Under the pieces are notes generated by a model. It ran no database searches. It was not told the origin of the DNA and saw only the letters and a program-made list of their open reading frames with translations. 64,000 nt of DNA from a virus: positions 62,001-126,000 of the IMG/VR virus record IMGVR_UViG_3300025913_000022; one strand, written 5' to 3'. The translations under genes and the position numbers were made by a program. Position 1 is the stretch's first letter. Each line of letters starts with the position of its first letter. Shown one piece after another: positions 52,041-60,721 of this stretch.

Positions 52041-52042
52041 TG

Positions 52043-52180
52043 TTATGGTTTAACAGGTTCAACATATCCATCCGGATTTATTTCAATTACCGGAGAAGTA
52101 TCAATAACTTTTCCTACTCCATCACAAACAATACAACCTGTACCATTACAATTTTTACAATCAGTCGCTTTATTTTCCAT
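52043..52180 (-). CDS. Small DnaJ-type zinc-finger protein, 45 aa
   Basis: The core CKNCNGTGCIVCDGVG is a CxxCxGxG-type zinc finger as in the cysteine-rich domain of DnaJ. The start chosen is the ATG at 52178-52180, two bases past the upstream stop; an ATG 15 codons further upstream lies inside that gene. Confidence 0.55.
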   Translation of the reverse strand: MENKATDCKNCNGTGCIVCDGVGKVIDTSPVIEINPDGYVEPVKP

Positions 52181-52181
52181 T

Positions 52182-52475
52182 TTAATTTGTATTTCTTTTA
52201 CATCTATCACAAGACCAATGTCCATTTATTTTACTTTGTTGTGTATAAATCTGACAACTATCGCACATATCAAATCCGTGAGCTTCTCCTTTAACCGGAG
52301 GTTTATACTTCACATCTTTTATTTTGAAATGTTTTACAAGTTTTTGAGCAAATTTTTGAATATCTAATGCAGATCTATAACCTTGTCTTATTTGCTCCAG
52401 ATTTGCAGCTAATTCCATTGTAACATTAGCTGTTTTTTCATCCATTTTAAAAGGTGGTTTTATATTTTCATCCAT
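52182..52475 (-). CDS. Hypothetical protein with C-terminal zinc ribbon, 97 aa
   Basis: The N-terminal two thirds are helical. The end has MCDSCQIYTQQSK then WSCDRCKRN, two CxxC pairs that fit a zinc ribbon. Position next to another small zinc-finger gene. Function unknown. Confidence 0.6.
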   Translation of the reverse strand: MDENIKPPFKMDEKTANVTMELAANLEQIRQGYRSALDIQKFAQKLVKHFKIKDVKYKPPVKGEAHGFDMCDSCQIYTQQSKINGHWSCDRCKRNTN

Positions 52476-52483
52476 GTTTTATT

Positions 52484-52855
52484 TTATCTAAGATTTATAC
52501 CTACTAATTCTCCTTTTTGAATGATGGTTTCCATAACCATATCAAGTTCTTCTTTACCCATATCACCAAAGGATTTACATTCTCCTTGTATACAAAATCC
52601 GGTATCATGTTTAATAGCTAATTTTATTGCTTCAAAACTGGCACCTGTAAAGGCAGCAAGTTTTCTAATGCATATATTCACTTTAGCTAATTGCGTTAAA
52701 GCACCATGTGTACCAGAGGCATCAAAAATAACGTAAACCCTTTCACCCTCTTTAATCAAATCGCAAAATTGCTTGAATAAAATCTCATCAGATTTTTTTT
52801 CATAAACAACTTTGCCTCCTCGTTTTATGAATCCGGTTAAGAAAACACCATTCAT
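52484..52855 (-). CDS. Conserved phage-type protein of unknown function, 123 aa
   Basis: Residues about 55-95 read LAKVNICIRKLAAFTGASFEA then IKLAIKHDTGFC. This helical block (LAKx..IRxLAxxTGxSFExxK) resembles phage recombination/NinB-type proteins, but the match is from memory and weak. The N-terminus is beta-rich. It lies one base before the methyltransferase gene's stop. Confidence 0.5.
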   Translation of the reverse strand: MNGVFLTGFIKRGGKVVYEKKSDEILFKQFCDLIKEGERVYVIFDASGTHGALTQLAKVNICIRKLAAFTGASFEAIKLAIKHDTGFCIQGECKSFGDMGKEELDMVMETIIQKGELVGINLR

Positions 52856-52856
52856 A

Positions 52857-53426
52857 TTATTTCTTTTTAAAACAAGCTGTCTGGCTATTCAAATAATTCC
52901 AGTTAACAACATTGATAGGATCAACTATTTTATTGTGGACCATCCAATCCTTTTCAAAAAATTCTCTTTCAAAATCATGAGCAATAATTACAGAATGCTC
53001 AGGAAGATGTGGAACAAATATTTTGAATTCTTCCGGTTTATTACCACCATCAACAATTAACAAAGTTGGTGCTACTTTAATGATGTCAATTACCATGTTA
53101 GGATACTGAAATACATCACAAAAATGTGTACGAACATCCAAGCGTTTAAGTAATCTATCAGTCTCTACAGAAGTTTGTTTGGTTATTTCGTAACTGTGGC
53201 AATCTAAACCACGAGCAACTGCTTCCATACCTAAATACAAACTCATGCTTCCTGTAAACTGTCCTATCTCAACCACCTGTTTAATAAGAGGGTTTTCATT
53301 AAGCATTTTACTAATCGTATGAAAAGTATAATAGTTTAATGGGGCATCCTTAATTGTTGTAAAGTTTAATCCCCACTCTAATGTATCTCCTGATTGACTT
53401 TTAAGCCACTCGTAATCCTTAGCCAT
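52857..53426 (-). CDS. Class I SAM methyltransferase-like protein (CmcI-like), 189 aa
   Basis: Rossmann-fold methyltransferase with VVEIGQFTGSMS (motif I, about 50-61), an acidic end to the second strand (SYEITK) and LLIVDGGNKPEE and VIIAHDFERE near the expected motif IV and V places. The latter pattern (hDxxHD-like) is that of the CmcI/Methyltransf_24 type. It overlaps the adjacent glycosyltransferase gene by eight bases, so it belongs to the glycan cassette. Substrate unknown. Confidence 0.68.
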   Translation of the reverse strand: MAKDYEWLKSQSGDTLEWGLNFTTIKDAPLNYYTFHTISKMLNENPLIKQVVEIGQFTGSMSLYLGMEAVARGLDCHSYEITKQTSVETDRLLKRLDVRTHFCDVFQYPNMVIDIIKVAPTLLIVDGGNKPEEFKIFVPHLPEHSVIIAHDFEREFFEKDWMVHNKIVDPINVVNWNYLNSQTACFKKK

Positions 53427-54138
53427 GTTGTTTTAATTTTTGAATTGTTTGTTGTAATCGTTCTTTACCTAAAGTTTCCCAAGCTTGTTTATCTTGCTCT
53501 AATAATTTATCTCTTAATGGAAGACGTTCCAACGTGGTGCTCCAATGATGAAAAGCTAAAAAATTAATTGGTGCTAATACATGATAACCATCTGCGCGCA
53601 GCAAATCATAAATGTAAGTATCACCAAACCATATCTTAACTATATCAAAAGGCAAAGGATAAACTAATTTGGCTTGCATTCTGTTTAAAGTTATGAAAAC
53701 ACCCGGAGGTCCAGTTTCAAGCACATCTGCTTTAGTAGGTTCTTTTCCTATTGGTTTTTCCATCATTGTTTTATCGTCAATGATATGAGGTGATAACACT
53801 TCATTAGAATCAATAGTCCATCGCTTTTGCAATATATCTGCCCAATCTTCCTGAAGATATAAATCGGAATTCATAATACACAAATGATCATAATGTGTTG
53901 AATTCAAAAAATGACGTATAAAATCATTCCAAGGTCGATTAACAAATTCATTAGTCATGCTGTGCCAAACTTTTATTCCATATTTTATTTCATAATTATG
54001 AAGGACTAATTTGACATCACCATCTGCACCATTATCCAAGATAAGAATATCTACATTAGGTCGGTTAACCAGATGTGATAAGCATTCTTCTAAAACTACC
54101 CCATTATATAATGCAGGTATACACACTAATATTTTCAT
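53419..54138 (-). CDS. Glycosyltransferase family 2-like (GT-A), 239 aa
   Basis: GT-A fold features: an N-terminal strand-helix (ILVCIPALYNG), ILDNGADGD (about 32-40) and IMNSDLYLQED (about 87-97), where the usual DxD is NSD. The C-terminal part has WFGDTYIYDLLRA and HHWSTT, as in many short glycosyltransferases with a conserved acidic pair and His. It forms part of the glycan cassette. Confidence 0.75.
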   Translation of the reverse strand: MKILVCIPALYNGVVLEECLSHLVNRPNVDILILDNGADGDVKLVLHNYEIKYGIKVWHSMTNEFVNRPWNDFIRHFLNSTHYDHLCIMNSDLYLQEDWADILQKRWTIDSNEVLSPHIIDDKTMMEKPIGKEPTKADVLETGPPGVFITLNRMQAKLVYPLPFDIVKIWFGDTYIYDLLRADGYHVLAPINFLAFHHWSTTLERLPLRDKLLEQDKQAWETLGKERLQQTIQKLKQHG

Positions 54139-54168
54139 TTATAATAAAATTTTTATATTAAACATTCT

Positions 54169-54321
54169 TTAAATAGATTTCCACCATCTACCACAAATTA
54201 AACATTTATATGGACCATAAGCTTTAAACATTTTATGTTTGTCTAATAAAAAACCATGTATAAACAAACACCAAATAGTACCGAACACTCTCCTCCAAAT
54301 CCATTTAATTATTTTTAACAT
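54169..54321 (-). CDS. Very small protein with Cys pair, 50 aa
   Basis: ATG at 54319-54321, TAA at 54169-54171. The product has a basic, Trp-rich start (IIKWIWRRVFG), a short hydrophobic stretch and an end with CLICGRWW. It fills an otherwise empty 190-base gap between two cassette genes. Support is modest. Confidence 0.45.
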   Translation of the reverse strand: MLKIIKWIWRRVFGTIWCLFIHGFLLDKHKMFKAYGPYKCLICGRWWKSI

Positions 54322-54326
54322 ATTGT

Positions 54327-54911
54327 TTATTTTAAATAAAAGTTAATAAACCAATCCACAGTGCGTCTGTTCATCCACACATCACGATTGCGTAAGAAAT
54401 TGGCATAAGTTAAATCCTGACCTTGTAAGTCTAATTTTTCTTGTTTGCCTTTTGTAATTATACCACAACCCCAATCAGTATCTACCACAAACATTTCAAC
54501 ATCTTCTTTTTCGGCACGTTTTCTTACGAAAGCTTTCCAAGTATCACCGGTCCATTCGTTTTGACTTGTTAATGGAATAAGTTGCATGAACTCTGTAGTA
54601 GGTAAACAATCATGCATCACAATAGTTCCTCCTTCCGCTAAAGCATTTAATGAGTTTTCAATATCTTTTTCTACCTGATCTGAATGATGAAGACCGTCGA
54701 TAAAAATAATATCAAACTTGTAAGGATTTTTACTAAAGAACTCATCTGATGTTTCGAAAATAGTAGCAGCACTTCCTTTATCAGGATCTACTCCAACTTT
54801 TACATCACAATTAATTGCATTGATGCAAGAGCCGTCTCTTACTCCAATTTCTAAATATTTTTTGTAACCGTGCTTTTGTATCAAAGCATTAATGATTCCG
54901 ATTCTATTCAT
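54327..54911 (-). CDS. Class I SAM methyltransferase (Methyltransf_24-like), 194 aa
   Basis: Motif I is YLEIGVRDGS (about 19-28), with GVDPDKG at the end of the second strand and FIDGLHHSDQVEKDI plus TIVMHDCLP later. FIDGxHxYxxVxxDI...IxxHD is the hallmark of Methyltransf_24 enzymes, many of which act on sugars or natural products. It overlaps the acetyltransferase gene by eight bases, so both may act on the same glycan. Confidence 0.8.
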   Translation of the reverse strand: MNRIGIINALIQKHGYKKYLEIGVRDGSCINAINCDVKVGVDPDKGSAATIFETSDEFFSKNPYKFDIIFIDGLHHSDQVEKDIENSLNALAEGGTIVMHDCLPTTEFMQLIPLTSQNEWTGDTWKAFVRKRAEKEDVEMFVVDTDWGCGIITKGKQEKLDLQGQDLTYANFLRNRDVWMNRRTVDWFINFYLK

Positions 54912-55434
54912 GATTTTTATTTTTTATGTTTGTTAAGTAATATTCCCAAATTATTTCAGTGTCATCATCCATTAAAATAGCAGCTGCTTTTTTGATTTCC
55001 TTTTCTCCCCAATCCCACCAAGACATTTCTAAAAATCTTTTTATATCATCCCTAGAAAATCTATGTTGAATGTATTTAGCAGGCACACCACCTACAATTG
55101 CATAAGGAGGTATACTTTTAGTTACAACAGCATGGGCAGCTATTACAGCTCCTGAACCAATTGTAACTCCTCCCATTATCAAAGCTCCCTCACCTATCCA
55201 AACATCATTTCCAATCAGGATGTCTCCGCGTGTAACAGGGTGTTTAGCTTTTATTTCTTCTACATCTAGGAATAACTGATTTAAAGGAAAAGTTGTTATG
55301 TTGTGTGTATTGTGTTGCATGCCTGCATCAAAAACAACGTTCTCTGCTATACTACAGTATTTACCTATTGTAACTTTACTCAGTCCACCTTTTACGGTGG
55401 CAGCAGAATAACTATTTTCTCCTAATGTGATCAC
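54904..55434 (-). CDS. Hexapeptide-repeat acetyltransferase, 176 aa
   Basis: Left-handed beta-helix repeats (VTIGKYCSIAENV, ILIGNDVWIGEGALI, VTIGSGAVIAAHAVV) with the His in MQHNTHN expected for catalysis, and a C-terminal IVGGVPAKYI motif. This is the CatB/Vat/WecH type of O-acetyltransferase that modifies sugars or drugs. Its place among glycosyltransferases favours sugar O- or N-acetylation. Confidence 0.85.
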   Translation of the reverse strand: MITLGENSYSAATVKGGLSKVTIGKYCSIAENVVFDAGMQHNTHNITTFPLNQLFLDVEEIKAKHPVTRGDILIGNDVWIGEGALIMGGVTIGSGAVIAAHAVVTKSIPPYAIVGGVPAKYIQHRFSRDDIKRFLEMSWWDWGEKEIKKAAAILMDDDTEIIWEYYLTNIKNKNHE

Positions 55435-56057
55435 TTATACTGGTTTTTAATTTGTTCACACTCTTCTTTGGTTAACCATTTTTCGATTCCATGATAACCC
55501 AATGTGCCTAATCTGAATAATGCTTCCGTAGAAAACTTTTCTGCTACTTCTATTGGAGCTAATTTACCCACCTGATGATCATGCATGTGCATACAAATCC
55601 AATGGTCTTCATTTAGTGAACCATTCCATTTGAATCGCTGACATACCTCAAGCATTACTTTTGGGTTGCGTAAACTAAGACCACCATTTCCTGCATAGTC
55701 AGTGTTCCATTTCCATGGTGCACCTACATAATCATATTCATAAAAGTCTTCAATACCTCGTTTAAGGAGCATGCTGTCGCTTTGGAATATAACTACGCGA
55801 TCGTATTTGGTAAAGAACTCCCAGAAGCGTGTTGATGTCAACAAACCATTGTATTCACCAATAGAGCTCATATCATTAACTCTATTGATAAAAATCTTTC
55901 CTTCCTGTTTAGATTTCTCTAAATCTTTGGTTGGCGCATTAGGATGTGTATACCAATGTAAATCCGTTTCGGGAGGTAATTTATCCATGTGTTTTTTGAT
56001 AATGTCATCAATATTCCAAATGGACCTTGTTTCTATAATAATAGCGGCTAGTTTCAT
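55431..56057 (-). CDS. DUF5672 glycosyltransferase-like protein, 208 aa
   Basis: The layout follows DUF5672: N-terminal AAIIIETR, then VIFQSDSMLL, then YVGAPW, and GNGGLSLRNPKVML, then NEDHWICMH. The QSD in place of DxD and the NGGLSLR motif are typical. Such proteins occur in polysaccharide loci and are predicted glycosyltransferases. Four-base overlaps join it to both neighbours. Confidence 0.82.
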   Translation of the reverse strand: MKLAAIIIETRSIWNIDDIIKKHMDKLPPETDLHWYTHPNAPTKDLEKSKQEGKIFINRVNDMSSIGEYNGLLTSTRFWEFFTKYDRVVIFQSDSMLLKRGIEDFYEYDYVGAPWKWNTDYAGNGGLSLRNPKVMLEVCQRFKWNGSLNEDHWICMHMHDHQVGKLAPIEVAEKFSTEALFRLGTLGYHGIEKWLTKEECEQIKNQYK

Positions 56058-56806
56058 ATCAATTCTTTATCGTAATTAGGATGTTGTTTTAAAATGTCAG
56101 GTAAAGTTGTTTTATCAAAAGGTACAGCATTCCATAAGTTGATACTAACCGGGTGCAAATCACCAAAATTATTTTCAGGAGACCATTTATAAAAAATCTC
56201 ATCTAACCAGTTAGGTTTTATTTCACTGGAGTGTCCAAATATTTTGTATTTGTAGCGCATAATTTCTTCACGCTGAGCGACACTAAAATGATAAACACGT
56301 AAAGGGCAATTTATATTTTGAAGTTGGTTTGGTGCATGTAAATTTTCAATTCGGAAAGGTCTGAAACCATCTTTGCAAACCCAAGAGAAAGAGCGGAAAA
56401 AGTTTATATACCCATCTAAACCATAATACCGCTCTCTTCCTTTTAAGGCAAATTCTAAAGCATTTGGTAAATCTTTTTCTTCGTATACTTCATCAGCATC
56501 AATCGTAAGAATTAAATCATACTCACCTGAATATTTATACCTAACGTCTCGGTGTAAAGCTTCGTAACCATACATATCAGCTTCATCCCAAATCAATTTA
56601 TTACCTAATACATCCAGACAGATTTTGTATATCTGTTCTTTTGTATCCGGACAAATTTGCTCAGTTCGAAATCCATGTGAAGGACTTCTTGTATAAGCAA
56701 CAACCATTTTATCTACATGATTGTAAACAGATTTAAGGCATGCCTCTAAGTATTCCACTCCATAGTGAATAGTTAGGAATCCGAGAACTTTAGGTTTATT
56801 TTCCAT
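56054..56806 (-). CDS. Glycosyltransferase family 2-like (GT-A), 250 aa
   Basis: An N-terminal strand and helix (GFLTIHYGVEYLEACLKSVY) and LTIDADEVYEEKDL (about 100-113) with the metal-binding DxD give a GT-A enzyme. RVYHFSVAQREE downstream fits the acceptor half with its His. It is part of the glycan cassette and overlaps the next gene by four bases. Confidence 0.78.
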   Translation of the reverse strand: MENKPKVLGFLTIHYGVEYLEACLKSVYNHVDKMVVAYTRSPSHGFRTEQICPDTKEQIYKICLDVLGNKLIWDEADMYGYEALHRDVRYKYSGEYDLILTIDADEVYEEKDLPNALEFALKGRERYYGLDGYINFFRSFSWVCKDGFRPFRIENLHAPNQLQNINCPLRVYHFSVAQREEIMRYKYKIFGHSSEIKPNWLDEIFYKWSPENNFGDLHPVSINLWNAVPFDKTTLPDILKQHPNYDKELI

Positions 56807-57212
56807 TTTCTTTGTATAATTTTTCGATTTCTTTAGCTGCTTTTGTTATTGTATCGCAAAGTTCCATTAACTTTTTATTCATGCTTTCATCGAGGAAATT
56901 AGTTTGTATTCCATGATGAGATTCCCAAGGAGAACAATATCTAAAACCATATTCTTCAGATTCAACTTCCACCATTCCTTTTAATTTCTCGTGATTATGA
57001 ATTGTAACAATTAAATCATAAGAAAAAGGTGTTTTTAAATCTAAAGTATCTTCTATCCAGTCTTCTTCAACAATGGTTGTAATAGATTTAAAATTTAATG
57101 GAATGTCATTTGGATTATTTGTTATCCTACGAAGACACCCATCATTGTGAATAAAAGTAGCATCTACTCCGTATATTGATCTTCTGTGTTTATAACGAGT
57201 GTTGTTTTTCAT
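56796..57212 (-). CDS. Hypothetical protein in the glycan cassette, 138 aa
   Basis: Charged protein with a beta-rich centre (VEVESEEYGFRYCS) and a helical end. No family recognised. It overlaps the glycosyltransferase gene by eleven bases. Confidence 0.55.
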   Translation of the reverse strand: MKNNTRYKHRRSIYGVDATFIHNDGCLRRITNNPNDIPLNFKSITTIVEEDWIEDTLDLKTPFSYDLIVTIHNHEKLKGMVEVESEEYGFRYCSPWESHHGIQTNFLDESMNKKLMELCDTITKAAKEIEKLYKENGK

Positions 57213-57217
57213 TAAAA

Positions 57218-57532
57218 CTATTTTTTCTTTTTAATAGGTTTCTTCTCTTCGACAACTAAACTCTCAATCAAATTTTTAATTGCTGGTGCTAATAGTGCAA
57301 AGGCTTCTCTTTTTCTTGGAGTTACATCTTTATCTTCAAGCGAATAAAGTGCAATGACACTTGCAGGCATTTCCAGTGTTTTACAAATATTTTTTATTTC
57401 TTCTTTTGTAGGTTCTCTTTTTCCTTTACAAATATCTGCAACATCTGTAATTTTTGTTTTTTCAGCTAAAGTTGCTACTGTTAGTTTTTTCAACTTTCTG
57501 AATTTTTCAATTGATGGTCCGATTTTTTTCAT
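57218..57532 (-). CDS. XRE-type HTH protein, 104 aa
   Basis: Residues about 5-55 form an XRE-like helix-turn-helix (IEKFRKLKKLTVATLAEKTKI then ADICKGKREPTKEEIKNICKTL). A hydrophobic helix and Lys-rich tail follow. A DNA-binding regulator of the cassette or of lifestyle is likely, target unknown. It overlaps the GT-B gene by four bases. Confidence 0.7.
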   Translation of the reverse strand: MKKIGPSIEKFRKLKKLTVATLAEKTKITDVADICKGKREPTKEEIKNICKTLEMPASVIALYSLEDKDVTPRKREAFALLAPAIKNLIESLVVEEKKPIKKKK

Positions 57533-58467
57533 TTTTTATGTTGGTTATAAAGTTTAATAATATTCATTGCCATGTGATCAAATGTAAAGTTATTAAGGCA
57601 ATGTTGTTGTCCCTGTAAAGCAATTTTTTCTCGTGCTTCTGGGTAAGTTAAATAATATTTGCATTTTTGAATCATTTCATCCAAGTTATGAAAAGTATCT
57701 AAATGCACACCGGGCGTATAATCCATTTCAATTCCATCATAATGATGACTGAGACAGAATATACCTGAAGCAAGGATACGCAGCATTCGATCGCTGGCAT
57801 ACCGCTTATAATTGAAATGAGATATGTTTATGGCAATCTTAGCATTGTTATAGTACTTAGCTTCCAAAACCTGATCTCCATTCAAATTACCTGTTTCAGA
57901 ATGATTCCATCCATGTCCATATAAACCAAATCTTGTACCAAATTCTTTTTTCAATTTATCTACAGCTTCTATTCTTTCAGCAGATAAATCAAAATGACCC
58001 GCACCATAGTTATTAAACATAGCTACGATATCTGGTGTTGGAAAAAATTCACCATGTTTTTTGTAACGCTCAGGATCTACGCCTATCTCTAAATAATCAG
58101 CTTTTACACCTGCTTTCAAAGAACGCTCTACATCTACCATGTTAGTGTATGTAGATAGTTGTATGTGTCTGCCGATGTGTAAATACCAATTAGGTAATTC
58201 ATGTCTTACATCACCTGAAAAATTCATTACAAAAGCTACTCTACCGATTTGCTCAGCTGTATGTGGGTAAAGAATGTTTGGCGCTTGTATTTGTATAAAA
58301 ATCAAATCAGGTTTAAAATCATAAGTTAGATTTAAAAGATTCTGATTAAACTCAGCAGGTGGTCCACCGCAATTAAGTTCTCTGTATTCTGTGCAGACTT
58401 TTTTCATGGCTTTTTGAAAACCATTTTCTACTGCATCAATCATTAAGCCTACGTTTAATAATTTCAT
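57529..58467 (-). CDS. GT-B glycosyltransferase (CgeB-like, group 1), 312 aa
   Basis: The C-terminal half has YYNNAKIAINISHF, RMLRILASGIFCLSH and GVHLDTFHNLDEM, the pattern of Glyco_trans_1_2/CgeB-type glycosyltransferases (nucleotide-sugar site with an ASG-type turn and an acidic residue). The N-terminal Rossmann domain has a short start without a signal peptide. Largest glycosyltransferase of the cassette. Confidence 0.85.
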   Translation of the reverse strand: MKLLNVGLMIDAVENGFQKAMKKVCTEYRELNCGGPPAEFNQNLLNLTYDFKPDLIFIQIQAPNILYPHTAEQIGRVAFVMNFSGDVRHELPNWYLHIGRHIQLSTYTNMVDVERSLKAGVKADYLEIGVDPERYKKHGEFFPTPDIVAMFNNYGAGHFDLSAERIEAVDKLKKEFGTRFGLYGHGWNHSETGNLNGDQVLEAKYYNNAKIAINISHFNYKRYASDRMLRILASGIFCLSHHYDGIEMDYTPGVHLDTFHNLDEMIQKCKYYLTYPEAREKIALQGQQHCLNNFTFDHMAMNIIKLYNQHKK

Positions 58468-58847
58468 ATATCCTTTTTAATTGGTGTTTGATAATAAGCT
58501 ATAAGGTAAGATAAAAAATCAGAATATTTTGTTTTTTCAAATTCTTTAAAAATATCTTCCCAAATTTCTCTTTCCTTTTGCTCATCAATCTCTTCATAAA
58601 TTGGTTCAAACCACAAATCTAAAACTCCTGCTTTTTTAATAGCATCTAAACCAGAATTACCCACATATATGTAAAAACCTTTCTCTGTTATTGAAGTTTC
58701 TTTTAAACTTTTTCCAATATCTTCTAAACGTATATGTTGGTATTTTGTAAGATAGCCTGTAAAAATTTCATCCTTCATTAATATACCTATCACAGCATGA
58801 GTGTATTCTTCCTTAATTAATTTATAAAGTTTAATTTTTTTTGTCAT
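58464..58847 (-). CDS. Hypothetical protein, 127 aa
   Basis: Alpha/beta protein rich in Lys, Glu and Tyr, without a recognised motif. Joined by four-base overlaps to the glycosyltransferases on both sides. Confidence 0.55.
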   Translation of the reverse strand: MTKKIKLYKLIKEEYTHAVIGILMKDEIFTGYLTKYQHIRLEDIGKSLKETSITEKGFYIYVGNSGLDAIKKAGVLDLWFEPIYEEIDEQKEREIWEDIFKEFEKTKYSDFLSYLIAYYQTPIKKDI

Positions 58848-59509
58848 GGATTAATTGTTTGTGTGTTAACGCGCATTGAATTTAAAAAGGATGGTTCTAT
58901 CAAATGATATGGAGACTGAATACTGTTTGATGGATTATAATGACGAATGTTGGTAAGATGCAAATGATGAAACTTAATTGTTCGCGAAGGGTTTGTAACA
59001 ATATAACCAGACTGCATTATATCAAAAGCAATTCTGTTATCACACCCAGCTCTACCCATAGTAAAATCTCCACCACGTATTGTAGTCATCTTGGCTCTAA
59101 AACACCACACATCCTGCGAGTCCCTTCGATTAAAATGGACGGATGAACCATCTTCCTGAACATCCCAACGAGACAGAGCATAACATTCGTTTGGTTTAAT
59201 GCTTTGCAGAAAGGGTCTTACTCCCGCATCAGGAAATATGTCAGTATTAGCAAGCACTATAACATCTCCTATCTCAGCATGCTGGTTAGCTAGTTCAAAC
59301 ATCTCTACATATTTAGGTCGGCTATTCATGTGAATAAGTTTTAGCTTATCACTTTTTATGGGAGCTTCTGTAACAGTGGGCTCCACAAATAGAATAACCT
59401 GATCTATATCTTCAGATTCTAGCGTTTTAAGCAGGCAGTGCTCCAGCTCTAACCTTCTTGTAGGGTATGGGTCAGCATACCAGCATGTGAAATAAAGGAT
59501 TTTACTCAT
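58844..59509 (-). CDS. Glycosyltransferase-like protein (GT-A), 221 aa
   Basis: VIVLANTDIFPDAG (about 83-96) has an NTD in place of DxD, followed by ALSRWDV, QDVWCFRAK, and later GRAGCDNRIAFDIMQSG and TIKFHHLH. This D-N-R-I...HxH pattern is seen in predicted glycosyltransferases of phage and polysaccharide loci. It shares one base with the nucleotidyltransferase gene. Confidence 0.72.
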   Translation of the reverse strand: MSKILYFTCWYADPYPTRRLELEHCLLKTLESEDIDQVILFVEPTVTEAPIKSDKLKLIHMNSRPKYVEMFELANQHAEIGDVIVLANTDIFPDAGVRPFLQSIKPNECYALSRWDVQEDGSSVHFNRRDSQDVWCFRAKMTTIRGGDFTMGRAGCDNRIAFDIMQSGYIVTNPSRTIKFHHLHLTNIRHYNPSNSIQSPYHLIEPSFLNSMRVNTQTINP

Positions 59510-60246
59510 TACTCTTCAGTTGTTTCGTTCTTTTGTGCGGGTAGATGTGATTCGTGTGTAGGGTCGATATTAGGGTCAACCTCTCTTAATAATCCGGTTA
59601 ACACCTTAGCTACCTGTGCTTCGTCTTTAAGCATGCTGGTAGCTTGAGGGTCTACTGCTTTAACTAACCTCGCCATAACAGCTCCGAGCGAGTCTAGGGG
59701 GATTCTGTAGCCTCTTTGGTAGTATTTTAACACTCTCAGCATCGAACCACCTGCATCCTCATTACGAACTGGGGAACGGTAAACTAACCTTTTTGATGCT
59801 AAATCGATATAAAACCGCTCATCACAATAAGATTCCCAAATAGGTTTTGGTTCCTTTTCTCCATTTTTTATACCAAACTGGCAAGCAATTACCGCACAAC
59901 AAACTGTAAAATCAAAGCTATTCGCAACATCTTCCTTTTTCTCAAATAACCAACGATAGATTATTTGGATAGGAAGCTTTCCTTTAACGGTAAAAGCATT
60001 GTCCGTTTTAACAATATCACGTTTGTTGTTTGTTAATTTGTGAGCAAGCAATTCAGCTTCTTTTGCACTTTTAACGAAAACGTCCACATCGTTTATTTTT
60101 TCACCACCTACAATAGCTCGGATATAACCACCACCCACAAAGATGGCATTACTCCACTCAGGCTCCTTCATGATTGCTTTTAGATTAGTAGGTAGTCTTT
60201 TTACTGCCCAGCTTAAATCTTGATTGTCTAATTCGTTTTTATTCAT
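59509..60246 (-). CDS. Nucleotidyltransferase of the polymerase-beta superfamily, 245 aa
   Basis: FVGGGYIRAIVGGEKINDVDVFV (about 36-58) is the active-site signature: GG near the first strand and D53-V-D55 for metal binding, as in poly(A) polymerase/CCA-adding enzymes. A C-terminal helical region (SMLRVLKYYQRGY) resembles the RNA-binding head. A tRNA- or sugar-nucleotide-directed role is possible; the neighbours are glycan genes. Length is short for a CCA-adding enzyme. Confidence 0.68.
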   Translation of the reverse strand: MNKNELDNQDLSWAVKRLPTNLKAIMKEPEWSNAIFVGGGYIRAIVGGEKINDVDVFVKSAKEAELLAHKLTNNKRDIVKTDNAFTVKGKLPIQIIYRWLFEKKEDVANSFDFTVCCAVIACQFGIKNGEKEPKPIWESYCDERFYIDLASKRLVYRSPVRNEDAGGSMLRVLKYYQRGYRIPLDSLGAVMARLVKAVDPQATSMLKDEAQVAKVLTGLLREVDPNIDPTHESHLPAQKNETTEE

Positions 60247-60253
60247 TGTTGGT

Positions 60254-60721
60254 TTAAATAAATGAGCACATTACTACTGTGGAACTTTTCTTCACCGGAG
60301 GATAGATTGTGTACACTTCACCCGTATCCTCATTGACATTTTCATGAACAGGACTGTCAAGTGTTTGCAATACTTCCTGACGTTGCTTTACAGCAAGCTG
60401 GGCAAGCTCTAGCTCTTTGTTTAATTTGGTTAATTCAGGGTCATTACAGTTGCTATAATCCCAACGGATACCAGCTTCTTTAGTACTGAATTCAGCTCCA
60501 AATAATTCAAAAGATTTTCCCGGATACTTTTTTGCTTCAATTAAAGCTAACTCGGTTATTTTAGGCTTTAGTGTTTCAAAGCTTTTTTCAATTGCTTTAA
60601 AAGCTTTAAGAACACCTAACGGATTACTGTTACCTTCTTCTAGTGCATTTTTTACATGATCCACGAACATGTTTATTTCTATCTTACTGCCCGGTAAATT
60701 ATCTAAAACTGACAATTCCAT
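60254..60721 (-). CDS. Hypothetical protein, 155 aa
   Basis: A helical protein with a coiled-coil stretch (about 95-120) and a polar end with YTIYPP. I have seen similar proteins in Bacteroidota phages but know no function. It overlaps the upstream gene by 19 bases. Confidence 0.55.
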   Translation of the reverse strand: MELSVLDNLPGSKIEINMFVDHVKNALEEGNSNPLGVLKAFKAIEKSFETLKPKITELALIEAKKYPGKSFELFGAEFSTKEAGIRWDYSNCNDPELTKLNKELELAQLAVKQRQEVLQTLDSPVHENVNEDTGEVYTIYPPVKKSSTVVMCSFI